A stretch of DNA of 58,314 bases, from contig LVLI01000626.1 in assembly GCA_001687465.1 (NCBI GenBank), positions 1-58,314 on the forward strand. The letters are read 5' to 3'. The first letter of the stretch is position 1, and each line of letters opens with the position of its first letter. The translations under genes and the position numbers were made by a program. Positions 30,801 through 43,031 of the stretch are shown in pieces. The notes beneath the pieces were generated by a model that worked only from the letters and a program-made list of their open reading frames with translations, was not told the origin of the DNA and did no database searches. This stretch comes from Halocafeteria seosinensis. Taxonomy: Eukaryota; Sar; Bigyra; Bicosoecida.

Positions 30801-33800
30801 CATCGTAATCAACATTACTATCCCCGATACGGATACAGGTAACACCACCTTGCTTAAACGTGTTCTTGAGTAACAGGGGATCCAGAGCGGGGTCAAGCTT
30901 TTCATCTACGTTTTCTAGGAGCACTGGAACGCCAACTTGAACCGAGTTCTCGAGAGTGCGGAGGAAGTTCTTGTCCGTTAACTTTATGATTTTTAAATTC
31001 GAATCGCGTTCCATTTTCTTAATCCATTTGTTTGCCTGACCCTGGGGATCTATCATTAGAGGCCATCGTCTAGCGTTGTTCACTATGACTGCGTTATCAG
31101 TGCTAAAGGAGTCAGTAGGAAGTCCATCAATGTGCCACTGCCGAATCTTTACGGGATCTCCCAAAACGCTGGCGAGCGAAAATTCTTTGGAGTTTTCACC
31201 CTCGCTGAAGGTAGATGGTAAGCCCAACTCAATACACTTCTCCGACCATTCCTTTATTGCTTTTCCGCGAAACTCCAACGTAAAAGGACCTAGATAGGCA
31301 ATCGCAGCGGAGGCAAGCATAACATCACCAATCAAGTTTTTGTAGGTCACCCTGAGCTCCTCTGCTCTTTGCTTCCACCGTACTTTCTCACCTCCCAAGC
31401 CTTCGATTAACTGTTCGGCTCGTTTTAGCTTTTTCTGCGTGTTGTCTACTTCTTCCTCAAGCTCTGCTTTCCGTTTGTTCGCTCCATCTAACTGCTCCTG
31501 CAAATCGTTAACCTGGTCCTCCACTTTTTTTAATTCAGCTTGTTTGGTTTCTAACGCAGACATTTTTTCATTGAGCTGTGCTTCTGCTTTCTTAAGGGCT
31601 TCCTTTTTCGGAGCAACTTCCTTCGCCACACGTTCATACTTATCCATGGCATGCACCCAAGAGGCCATACCTGCAGCGGCTTTCGCAGCTTTTGCCACTC
31701 TATCTGGGTCAAATTCCGGGTCGGGAATGTACGTTTTCCGAATTTTTGCTATTATCTTAGGATCAATGTTGTCCTTATCGTAGTTTGTCAGCCGATCCAA
31801 GAATTTACCGTCGTTCAAAAGTCGTTTAGCCGGTCCCCAGTAGTCTTCTACTTTTTTTATACCTCCCTCCGGATCCTGGATTTTGTCAGGCTTTTCACCC
31901 AGCATTGTACAAACCGCAGCCATCGTAATACGAACTCCTTTAGGCGGGTTCGAGAAACTCTTAACAAGCTTAATGTCGTCATTCGTAAGCGTATTAAGAG
32001 CCTTTAAAGCACTCTCCAAAATAGGCATCGCCTCAGCTAGGTCAGCCTCACATTCATCCTTCTGGGATTGCACTTGAGCAGCCTCTTCGTTTGCCTCTTC
32101 TGTTTCTTTCTTCACTGTCGCCCTGACTTCTTCCACTTCCGGTAAGCGCTCTTCAATTTGTTGCATTAAACTCTGAGTTTCTTCTTGACTCTTTGCTAAG
32201 GTTGGCTGTAGTTCTTCTAACTCTTTACGAAGACTGTTAACACTAGTTTCAGCCATTCCCAACTGTTCCAATCCGCGGGTATACCGGCGGATCTCTTGAC
32301 CAATTTCATTTTGTTTAAGATGGAGAGATGTTTGAAATTGGTTAAGTAATTCCAAGAATGAAGTCGGAGTAATATAACAGTGACGCTCAGTCATTTGATG
32401 AAATTTCAGCGCTAAGTTGTACGAGGAAATATGAAGGAATGTACTCAGCTCCGAGAGTTGTTCGCACAACGCATTACGTTCGCCTTTCGTTTGTTCATCT
32501 TCATTTTCTTCGTCGTCTTCTTCATCACCACCATCCTTGCTCTCAACCGTAATGGACTTGAGGGAATTTTTTGCCACGGCGTAAAGTGCCTCTCGTGGCC
32601 ATTCACCGTACCAGTCAATGTTACAGCAGCTAATAAGTGAAGGAAACTTACGTAAGCGATCGCGGAATGCATCACCCACCGGACTCATCGATACAACAAC
32701 GTGCAGGCGCTGTTTCATGCGTTCTAGGAAGTAATTCCACCATTCTCCAGCTGTCCAATCTGGGGTCGTGCCTTCATTTCTTGCAATGGACTGCACTTCG
32801 TCCAAGATTTCAGCTCGATCTTCCAGCGAAAACAGGTTTGGAACTTCTCCCGTGTTGAGAATATTAGAAACATCTTCGATCATACCTTCCCACTTAATCT
32901 GGTTATCAGAGAAGAAAAACATCACCTTTTCCGGCTGTGTCCCGGCTTTCCGCAATATTCTCTTCAAATCGTCTTTCCAATCATCCTCTGAATATCCCTT
33001 GCTAAGCTCTATTGACATTATCGATGCCTCCGCCAGATGGGCAGAAAGCTTGCACGTAGTCTGTCTACCTGATCCTCCTAGACCAACCAACAGCGCATGA
33101 CCTCCCGAGAGCCTCAAGACCCGAAGCAAGCGACTCACGTGCTCTAAAAAGTAGGAGAATAGCACAACATCCATAGGGGAGCGACTCTGCTCGTTATAGT
33201 CATTTAAGCCGGTAGTAACAGCATCAATGAAGGTACGTGGGTCTTCCACCAGCGAATACAACTCCTTCTTGCTGGTAATGTATGAGAACTTGACGCTGTT
33301 CAGAAGTCTACTAGTACTAACTGATTCTCCAGCTTCAGAATCTACGAAACATTTACAGTGCTGATTCAAGTCTTCCTTGAAATGTTTGTTCGCCACATCG
33401 AATACCTCAGTGGCAAACCAATCCTTGTCTTCTGGGCTGACAAGTCTATCACCAATCACACGAGAGACTTCGTGTGCCCATAATAGAGCAAACTTGGTCG
33501 AACTATCGAGAGATTGGGGACTACACAACATAACTCCATTGATAATCCGACTGAAGTCACGCAGGTTAAACGTGTAGTGACTCTTTGCCGGAGTGGGCCT
33601 TAACTGTCCCAAAGCAGAAGCGTAGATACGTTGAGTTGCCTCAACAACTGTCGGACCGAGCTTTGCAACTGCGGGTTCGAAACTATTCTTTTGTAGGAAT
33701 GAGTCGATGATAGTCTCAAAAATCCTTTGCATAGTAGACTCATCAAATTCTGGGACGCAAAACGGAAAAACCTTCCTCAATAGTCGTGGAGGTGCTTCAT

Positions 33801-36800
33801 TTCTGCCGCCCCCAGGAGGTCCCATAGATCCAAACAACTGACAATCGACGTTGCTCCGGAAATCCTTAGTGGAGATATCATACCATCCTCCGTTCTCCAT
33901 CAACTGTCGGAGTAATTCCAGTGGTGGCTGAGCACCGTACTGCTCCGGCTCAGGGAGGTTTCTGCAACAATGAAAACATCCATATCAACTAGAGGTAGCA
34001 ACATTGCACAACTGGCAAGTACTTACAAGTCATCTACAAAAATCAGATTCGTTTTTCCAATTGGAGGTCCGAAGACGCCCTTCCGACGACGGTCAAGCCT
34101 CCCATCGATGATGGACTGAGTCAAGTTCGAGCTGGTTCGGGCAGAGAACGAAATCAAGGTAGATATTGCTTGCTCGGCTGGCTGTGATTCTAGCAACTTC
34201 TTCATATAATCCGTCTTGCCTGTACCCGTAGGCCCGCAAACTAACACGGACTGCTTGTGATCCAGGAAGAGTTGCATAAATGAGTTAAACTGCACAGTCA
34301 CAGTAGTAGGCACTATGAGTGTTTGTCGCTCAGCCATTTTGGAGTTTGACGGTAATGCCTCATTCCATTCTCTCCATTGACCATTCGAGAAAAAGTACTG
34401 GTAAAGAATAGAGTCCTTTGGCAGGGAAACCTTCGGCTTGGATTCGCTCAATTTGAAGTCGCCTGCAAAACGATGCATACTATCCGTAGGCGTAACATAC
34501 TCTTCTTCGATGCTCAGCGCTTTGCGATCCGCTTCGCATATCCCTGAAGACATTGGCACCAAACTTTCCTCGTCACCTGCAGCAGCCAGCATCTTGCTGC
34601 GACGCTGGCGCTCCTGACGCTGCGCCTCAGCAGCCTTTCGATGGTTTTCTTGGGAACCTCTCCAACCACGGCTTTCAAAAATACCACTGTATGCACTAGC
34701 ACCTAGATGACCCGGATTCTCAACAATCTTTTTGACGAATTCATCGAAGCGTTGACGGCCTTTCTGGTTTAAGCACCCCCCAACAGCCCACATTAAAGAG
34801 AAGATGAAAATATTGGATACCTCCTGCTCAGAAGAATCCGCCGCATCTAACTCGGTGGCGTCCACTCCGTTGAAATCCCCTTTCTGGCGATTGACAGTTG
34901 CGTCATACAAGCAGCATTGTATTAATGTTATCATATTGTTGACAATAGTTTGCTCTTGGAGCGCCAGGTATTGGTACTGAGAGGCTGTTTTCTTAAGCCA
35001 CACCAGACAAGGATCCATAAACAGCTCAAAGAGGTTCTCGAGGGTTGCTCTTGCATCTGCATCCAAAGCAGGTTGACTCTTTTGGTCAGCATTGGCGTGG
35101 AGAGGTGCCATAAAATCGGTGTAAGGTGTGCACTTTGTAAAGTAGCTCTGATTAGACGTTTCGAACATATCTGGGAAACACAATCTGTCGAGCCAAGAGA
35201 CAACCAGAGGTCTCCACCCTACCTCTGCGGGTTCTAAATAAATCATTCCGCATCGACTGACAGTGGCTGGAGAAGCGGCTTCTAGGTCTTGCGTTTCGAA
35301 GACCATGCTCATTTTTCCAGACATGGCAATTATTTCACCAGACATTAAGCAGAGCTTCTTGTTATCGTCAAGGACAGTGTTCATGTTTTCAATCCATATG
35401 GCATCAACGGGACCATCGAATATCAGCCACTTTAACCTCGAAGCTTCAGGAGAGTCTGCCTCAATACTGGCAAACCGTCGGAATTCGTTGCTTAGAACAC
35501 CATCTGTCCATTCCTGAGTTACTGGATCATTCTGCCCATACAGTTGCCCCAAGGGAATACTCTTGGGGAAGATGGTCGTATAATCCATTGCTGCCCATCT
35601 AGAATCTTCCGGGTATTTTTCTAAGAGCCAAGACAGTGCCAGGCGAAGTACCTGTATGCAAGCAGTTTTGCCCGCCCAAGGCATTCCGACTAACATAAAT
35701 CCATGTCTAACGAGCATCATTTCGTAAAGTTCAATGCACTTGTTCATAAGGTACGAGTCCGGAACTAAGCGCAGTTGCGCTGCAGCTTGCACTAAAGCGG
35801 CATTCAGCATCTTCCTGTCGGGAGGCTTGTTTTCAGTGTGGGGAAACAGATCCTTGACAATTCCATTAAATAGGGGTATATCCATAGACAAAAATTTCGG
35901 TTGATTAACATCCAGGATGGCCCGCAGAATCAATTCATCTTCAGGCGCAGTTGCGTTCTCTGGCTTTCTTTTGAGATTCCCGGCAGCTCGCAGGACAGCA
36001 ATTACAGCTCTCATACCATAATCATAGTGATCTTGAGAGGAAAGTTGTTCCGAACACAGTTTGTACGTAGCTACAATCTTGCGAGCCATTGGCTCTGCAT
36101 CAAGATACCCATTGCTGTATAGGATGATACGGGCAATCAAAGAATAATCGGGAACCATCATAGCTACAGAACGAAAGAGCGCCTTTAAATTATCCGGTAA
36201 TTCACTTCGTCCTGCGTAACCGGGATTCATCGTAATGAAAACACTGGCCGTGGGACGCAACGATATCTCAGTTCCTTCGAAAGTGAAATGCTCTTGCCCG
36301 GCTTGCTTTGCCAGTTGTATTGACAAAATCTGTTGGGCTATAACGGACAGCACCTCGAGTTCTATACGATTGAACTCATCAAAACATGACCACGCACCAC
36401 TACTTGCTAAACCCTTGAAGAATTTGGCCATTGCCTTGAAATCTAGCTGGTCACTGCAGTTATACACGATGCACATCATTCCCGCTGCTTTGGCCAGATC
36501 TTTTACTGTTTCTGTCTTTCCTGTTCCTGCAGGCCCCTCAGGTGCTCCACCAAGGTTCAAATGGACAGCACCAATCAGCGTTCTATAGCAGCGGTCCGTC
36601 AGCGGGGTGATGACTAGTCGACTGCTATTTCCCAGGTACTCGTTGGCATACAAAACCTCAGCATTGATCATTCGCATCGACACGCTTTCAGGCTTGCCCG
36701 TCTTTGCGCTTGCCCCCTTTTCATTCCAGTAGTACCGCAACTGACTGTTCCATTCGAACGCATACGGGGAGGTGACATCCGAGTTAGCTAGGTACTCTGT

Positions 36801-39800
36801 TACGTCCCTTGAGTGTACATCAAGGACAACCAGAGCCGCAAGTGTTTGTCTCTGAAGTTTCGACAAATCACCCCGAATCAACAGAATAATATCTTGTAGG
36901 CGTTGATCACATTCGGCGACGTAATCCCGTATGCTTATGTTTCTCTTGCCTGTCAGGACTTGTTCCACTTCATAGGTCCAAAACATTTTGCTGACAGCAA
37001 GAACGACCTGTCCAGGCCACTCTGTGGCCCAGTGACTGCGTTTCTCTGCTTTCTCAAACGCCTTTACCGAGTCATCCACGCTTCGGGCGACAGAGCGGCG
37101 CATTGCAGCCTCTACCAGGACAAGCCATTCCTCTACGTTCCCACGAGATTCGTGAGGATGAATCATGCGCCCATCCTTTTCGGGAGAGAGCGCTACCTTT
37201 TCGCCTTCCGGACTGATCATTGCATTAATCTGAAGATCTTCAGGTTTACCGCTCTTGTTTGCAAATTCTAGCTGATGGATACCTTCGAATGCCTTCTTAA
37301 GATGTTTTTGAACCCGTAATGGGTCTTTGGTTTCTGCAAGAATTTCTAAAAGTTCGTCGTTAGAGAGGAAGAAGAATCTTGGGAAGTATAGACGCTTGGT
37401 TTCAAGGTACTCGTTGAGGCCCTTAGTTATATCATCTAGCATGGAATTTGCCTCCTGCAGTTTCTCCAATGTAGTTTTCGCTCCGAAACTGCGTAACGCT
37501 TCGGGGTTCGAAACGGTGTTCGAAGAGGCTTGCCTCCATAGCTTATCCACTTGCTCAAACATCTTTCCCTCCTTGGGCATCTGTCGCATAATGTCTTCGC
37601 TACCGAAGATAGGCTGCAGGTATAGCCATTGACCTTGGCAAGTTAGCCACTCATCGAGGGTGTTCTGCACTAGATTAAGCTTTTCGGTCCACGCTTTGAT
37701 GTCTTCTTCCAGCGGCTTTGCGTATCGTGAAGCTAACATAGTGGTTGCTTTGACCGAGTGATCATCCAGTAGCATTTGAACTTGCTCCACTGCGGCGGAG
37801 GTCAAAATATGTGCACCAGTGTCTTTGTGCGGGACCATTTCCAGCTGAACACCTTCCCATTCCTCTTTCATCTTTGTTAGCGATTTGTATAGGCTATGTT
37901 CCTTCGATGCAGAGACGCAAATGTCTTCAATTTCAGATACGTGGTTCTGGATCCCAACGCGTAAAAAGTCTTGCAAAGATGCTGTAGACTCCCGAGGGAG
38001 CGTTAGAGACGTTCGCTGCTCCATCTCATCCCAGTGACGGGACTGGATACCAGGATTAGCAAGCAGCTCTACCACCTGGAAATCATGGTTCAAAAATTGC
38101 TCTACATCCTTCCGTACTTTTGATCCGACAAACGACGCGCTCTCCGCACTCTCCGGTAACTCTTTCATTATCTTGATGACAGAAGTGCGTAATGTGTCTC
38201 CTTCGTTGCGGACGTCGTCGGGAGTTTGCTCGCTAACAGGATTGTTGTAGCACCTGTTATAGTAGTCTTGAAATCGTTCTACGGTACTCCACAGTTTTTC
38301 GTAAGGAGCTAGTTCTTCGAGCGAACGGTCGACATCGTTGGCAAAGTCAGTTACTTCAATGTCCAAGCGCTTTTGTTCCGCGGTGAGTTCCCTAGCCTCC
38401 CGCAGGTGTTCCTCAAGCTTTTCACGCAGTTTTTGAATTTTCTTCACTGTGTCATTGACTTTGGACAAGCTTCCTTCGGAGGCAAGCTTAGAAATAGTTT
38501 CCTTCTGTTTTGACAGATTTTGCTGAAAGTCAGATATTCTCTTCTCTAATTCCTCGACCATACCGCTGCGTTGCTTTGCTACCACTCTTTCGCAGGCATC
38601 TATCATCTCCTGTAGCTTGGCTGGCCAAGTAAGCAGTTCTTTAAACTCCACCGCTTGCGATCTGGAAAATGCAACAGAGTCATTACCAGGCGTGTATTCC
38701 TCACTACCTTCATCGTTTTCCTCATCATCTGAGTCCTTCTCACCATAGGTTTCTTCTTGAGTTTTCGACCTATTACGGATTGTTTCTTTGGGATTCCCTT
38801 TTGCGCGTTCAATGGCAGGGTCGGAAGGGATCGGTTCAACGGCTGTCCCTTCACAGTGCAGGTAGTTTATCACTACATTAATTCCATTTTTGCCGTACAC
38901 ATGCTTTTCCATATTTTGCAGCAACGTAAAACTCTCCTCAATGTATTCCTGCAGCGAAACGAGCCCTGCAGAATCGGAGGGTACTTCTTGCAACCGTTGG
39001 TTCATCTCCGAAAATTTGGAGTTGATGGTTCTCATTTTCAAAAGCATAATTTCCTTAAGCTCTTGGAGAACTACGGAAATGAGGAGCCGCACACGACCTA
39101 TGATAGTCTCCTTTAGGTTGACTGTGGAAACGGTAAACGCTGCAAAATGGACTGTATCTGGAGCAGCCTCTCGAACCTCTTCAATGAGACGGATATATTT
39201 CTTTATCTCAGATTTGTAAGTTGTCCAAACGGGGTCTTGCGACACAAGCTTCAGAAGCCTTTCTAGTTCTCCTTTGTCAAACAGGTAGACATACTTGTCA
39301 AACAAACTTCTCACCCATTCGGGACCAGGTTTGTGCACCTCTATAAACTTCGATACTATATCGTACGTATTATGTACCGCTTCGTCATCTCCCCCGACAC
39401 CAGAAATAGTGTCCTTGTGGGGGGTGTCTCCCTCCTCATCCGCTTCACCCCGATTTGCCGCTGCATGGGTTTCTTTCACATACTGGCCAGCGTCAATCTC
39501 GGCATCCGGACGAGTAAGCGAGTTGCAGTTCCGTATCACATAGTCGATACTTCCTTTGAACGCAGTTGATATCACGTCCCATTGTGGATCCAAGATGAAG
39601 TTGACACTGCCGCACCAGAGCTTCCGTATACATTCTCCCCTTCTTGGATTGGTGTGACTTTGTTCCTCCTCGTCTGCCATTTCCTCGGGATTTCGCGGTC
39701 TTGAAGCTCGAATATACTCCAGCACTAGTGCGATAGATACTGCTGGACTGAGGGGATTAACTGGGCGCGTACACCAAATCTTGGCATCATTAAGGTTTCT

Positions 39801-41972
39801 TACATCCTGGAGAGAAATTTGCTCGTAACTGGGTAGTTGTTGCACTAAGAAATCATTGAAAAAACGGCTCGGTGCCCTGGGATGAACATAGCCCTCAAGA
39901 AATTCGCGAAACGATCGCAAGTTTTCATACACGAGGGACCTCAACTGGTTACTTAATATCACAGAAGAGCCAGCAAACACACCAAGCAATCGCCGGGCCA
40001 ACGCTTGTGGGCCTCTTAAAGGGAACTCAGCAGCACGAACCGGCCCTGAGTATTCATCACGTTCGTGTCGCATGGCAACTTTAGGGTCCGGCGCGTCGTT
40101 CTCCTGGAAGAGGAATGGCTCCGGTCGTCGAAGCCTGTCTTTCGACTTGAGAGATTCAGTCCGGCCCAGCTTTAAACCATGCTTCCATCGGGCCAAATAG
40201 GCAGAATAATCAGCCATGTTGGGATCGCAAATTTGATGCATCCTGTCCTCCGTGGGAATTTCATTCTCTTCAGTGTTCTCGGAAAATGATTGCAACTCTA
40301 GTACAAAACTAGCAAGAACCTCAGTGGCGTCTTTCAGCCACGATTTGCTGAGTTTACTCATGGCACTATCGCAACTAGTTTCAATCATCCTCGACAAGGA
40401 AGAGGCTCCCATGGGAATATTGTCCGAGACGGACTTGCGATCAAATATTTGCGAGTCATAATACTGCCTGTCTGGTTTAAACCATAGCATATGAATGTGG
40501 TTTAAAACTGTTTCTGTGGTTCGCAGGGACGTCAGCAAATGAGTAGCAGCTTGCGGAACAGTATGGTAGCCCAGGTTACAATCGGACCTCGTCATCAGAG
40601 CCGGAGGGTAATACTTTCCTTTCTCTAGCAATTTGCAGCTTAAGCCATGATGCAGGGACCTATCGTGAGCCGATAAATCATAATCAAGCATTGCCTGCCG
40701 GCACGCTTGTTCGTATCCTTCAAGTACTTCATCAAACATCGCCTCGACACTCTCTGAGGGGGAAAACCCGGCTTTATAGTCCATGCTGGTCGTTTTCAGA
40801 TGCTCTGATGAGTCTGCAGGTCCATTTTCCATTTCTAAGTGGCTAACAGGCTGCTGTCCGTATCCGTAAATATCATTGGATGGAATCCCAGTTAAGCAAA
40901 GGCGATCCCAGTCTCTCCTTTCACCTTCAGTTACAGCCAAGCGTTCGAGAATAGCCTCTTCCCAAGCTGGGTTCCACGGTGCAATTGGGGAAGCCTGTTT
41001 AAAATCTCCCAACACAGAGCCACTTGTTCCTGGAAGTGGTTTCGGTCTCCGATTTTGTCCATCTCCGACAGTAGCGACTTGGTTTACGGCCTCCCAATAC
41101 ATTTCGATTTCATCTCTGATTAGCTCTGCTTGCACTCGTAGGTCTGACTCATCAAACAAATTTTCCCTATCTAACGCCCGTTTAACAGCTCCAGTCAATG
41201 TATTGTTACTGCCACTATTGTCCAATTTCTGCTCTCCTCTATGATTTGCAGCCACAGAGTCATCGTCGAGTTCGAAATTCCATTCCACGATTTCTCCCGT
41301 AGATGGGTCTCTGATCAACCCACCAGTGGAATGCTCTAGACTCTGTCGGGAGGGTGATGTACCGAACGTCTCAGCTTCCTTTGTTGGGGAAATGGCACCG
41401 GGAGTTCCATAGTCGACCTTACTCGACGACGGAGAGACGTCTCGTGTCTTCACCGGAGATGGGAAGCTTACAATTCGCGGAGGCGAGCATTGCACATTGT
41501 AGTGATTCCTGCTGCGAACAGGAGAGAGTGAGGGACTAAGTTCATCGGTCTGCTCGGAACCGTGCTTCTGCTCACGGGCTGGCGAAGCTCCAACTGACGG
41601 TGCTGATTCCGAGTAGGATAGGCTCTTGCCCCCTACACCCGTGCCACCCACTTTGGTATGATGCGTTTCAGGGGAGTTAATGTTCGCTGTTGATGCCGTA
41701 TTTCGCTTCTTTCTCAATGCCTGAGAACCCTTCCCGGGAGACATACTGCTGGACTCGTCAAGTCTCTTGTGTCGTTTGGGTGGCGCGTAGAGGAAATCAT
41801 GCAGTTTTTGCATCGTGAGTCCTTCTGTTTCAGGGGAATAGTTTTTCCCAATTCGATCCACAGCCGCTGCAAAAGCTGCGGAACTACTATGGAAGCCATT
41901 TCGCTTCTTAAAACGAGCCACCAGCTCCTCGGGTGGGTCGTACACACCAGAATCCACTTGACGTGGTTCCAT
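27862..41972 (-). CDS. Axonemal dynein heavy chain, single-headed inner-arm type (DNAH3/7/12-like)
   Basis: Motor ATPase of ciliary inner arms. Exons are 41972-34027 and 33961-27862, 65-nt intron, donor GTAAGT, acceptor TTGCAG; 14046 nt, 4681 aa. The intron falls in the AAA3 Walker B region and splicing restores NLIFVDDLNLPEPEQYGAQP. Nucleotide sites: AAA1 GPAGTGKTETVK (about 1811) with Walker B CFDEFNR; AAA2 GMPWAGKT (about 2095); AAA3 GPTGTGKT (about 2577); AAA4 GLGGSGRQT (about 2940). The stalk coiled coils and microtubule-binding tip lie at about 3236-3513. The C-terminus, FFFTQSFLTAVLQNYARKY, DGVYIHGLYLDGCSWN, RRGTLSTTGHSTNFV, then HWILRGVALLLSL, matches DNAH3/7-type chains. These are usually near 4000 aa; the excess is mainly an N-terminal extension, with Ser-rich disorder to about residue 260, plus acidic inserts. 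Its presence implies motile cilia at some life stage. Confidence 0.95.
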
Positions 41973-43031
41973 TCTAGTTTGCTAGTCCTTTCCCTCTTCC
42001 CTCGCGCTTAAAGTGGATGCTTGCCTGACAGCCACGGAAACTGAATCGCTCTCACTCTCCCCCAACCAACGACAGAAGCTCAGAAACACGCACACACACA
42101 CACACACAAACAGAGACACACGCTCCTCCTGCTGCTGGCTGGTTATAACGGTAGCTTGTTGGTTGAAGTTTGGCAGTAGACTCTCATGCATCTATTTGGT
42201 CGATCGCTCACGATGAAGGAATTCATTGAACCTTGTGCCACTCAATCAATTCCTTCCCCTTTTCGCTATTCGTTAGTCAACCAATAAATGAAGGAAACTA
42301 GGACGGAGGGAGGCGTTCTCTTCCTCTCGTGCGAGCTACGGAGCAAGACCAACGCCGGAGTTGGTTTCGACGCAGCAAACATTCGTTTCACTAAGATGGC
42401 AACCTATCAATCTTTTCTTGCACCTGCCGATTTCAAAAAAAAAGAAAAAAAAAGAAACACGACGCAGGTAGTCTACGCCTTTATGAATGCATGGAAGGAC
42501 GGTGTGTCATAGCACGCGTACCCCTTTGAACCTCTGTGCTCTTTTCTTTTCTTTCTGCTTTCAACTCCCGGGGGAAACAAAGGAAGGCCGGAAAGGTAAG
42601 TTTTGTTTGTCGCCTTCCGAACAACAAAAAGGAAAACAAAGGGGCCCGGGACAGGGAAGAGACCTCTTGGTGTGGAAGTTTGGTGTATATAGTTCATATA
42701 CGCCATGTCCTTGTAGTTTTCTGCGTCTGACAGGCCCAGCCCAGTTGATCGGTTAGGGGGTCGTCAATGTGGTGGTGCTATGGTGTTGGCAGTCATTGCA
42801 GAGTTCTGGAGCGTCGGGAACCTGGAAAAAGGTGGCAGAATTGGTCCATTAAGGCGTTTTAAACTTGTCATTGGGTGCCAAATATCTAGCAGAGTATAGG
42901 CGAATATTGAAATTCTTTTATCCCTTCGTTATTTATTTTTGTGTGTCGCCGAGTTGCAGTTCGTCGACGGAGAGCTCGTTTTCGTTGGTTGGTTGGTTCA
43001 AGTGTTGACAGTGTGTGGCAAGACAAACAGA
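41973..43031. promoter_or_regulatory. Divergent intergenic region, dynein to exportin-1
   Basis: About 1.06 kb between the divergent dynein and CRM1 starts, presumably both promoters. It includes a CA microsatellite (42086-42108) and A-rich runs at 42434-42454. Frames at 42288-42512 and 42473-42756 are unsupported. No known regulatory motif was confidently identified. Confidence 0.45.
42086..42108. repeat. (CA)n microsatellite
   Basis: ACACGCACACACACACAC and continuing CA units, about nine uninterrupted copies, in the 5' flank of the dynein gene and likely length-polymorphic. Confidence 0.9.

Noticed and set aside
42886-43031. Upstream in-frame extension of exportin-1 (from 42939)
   Set aside because: Extra residues are unlike CRM1; the ATG at 43032 in AACAGAATGAAT gives the expected N-terminus just before the LLDFS segment.
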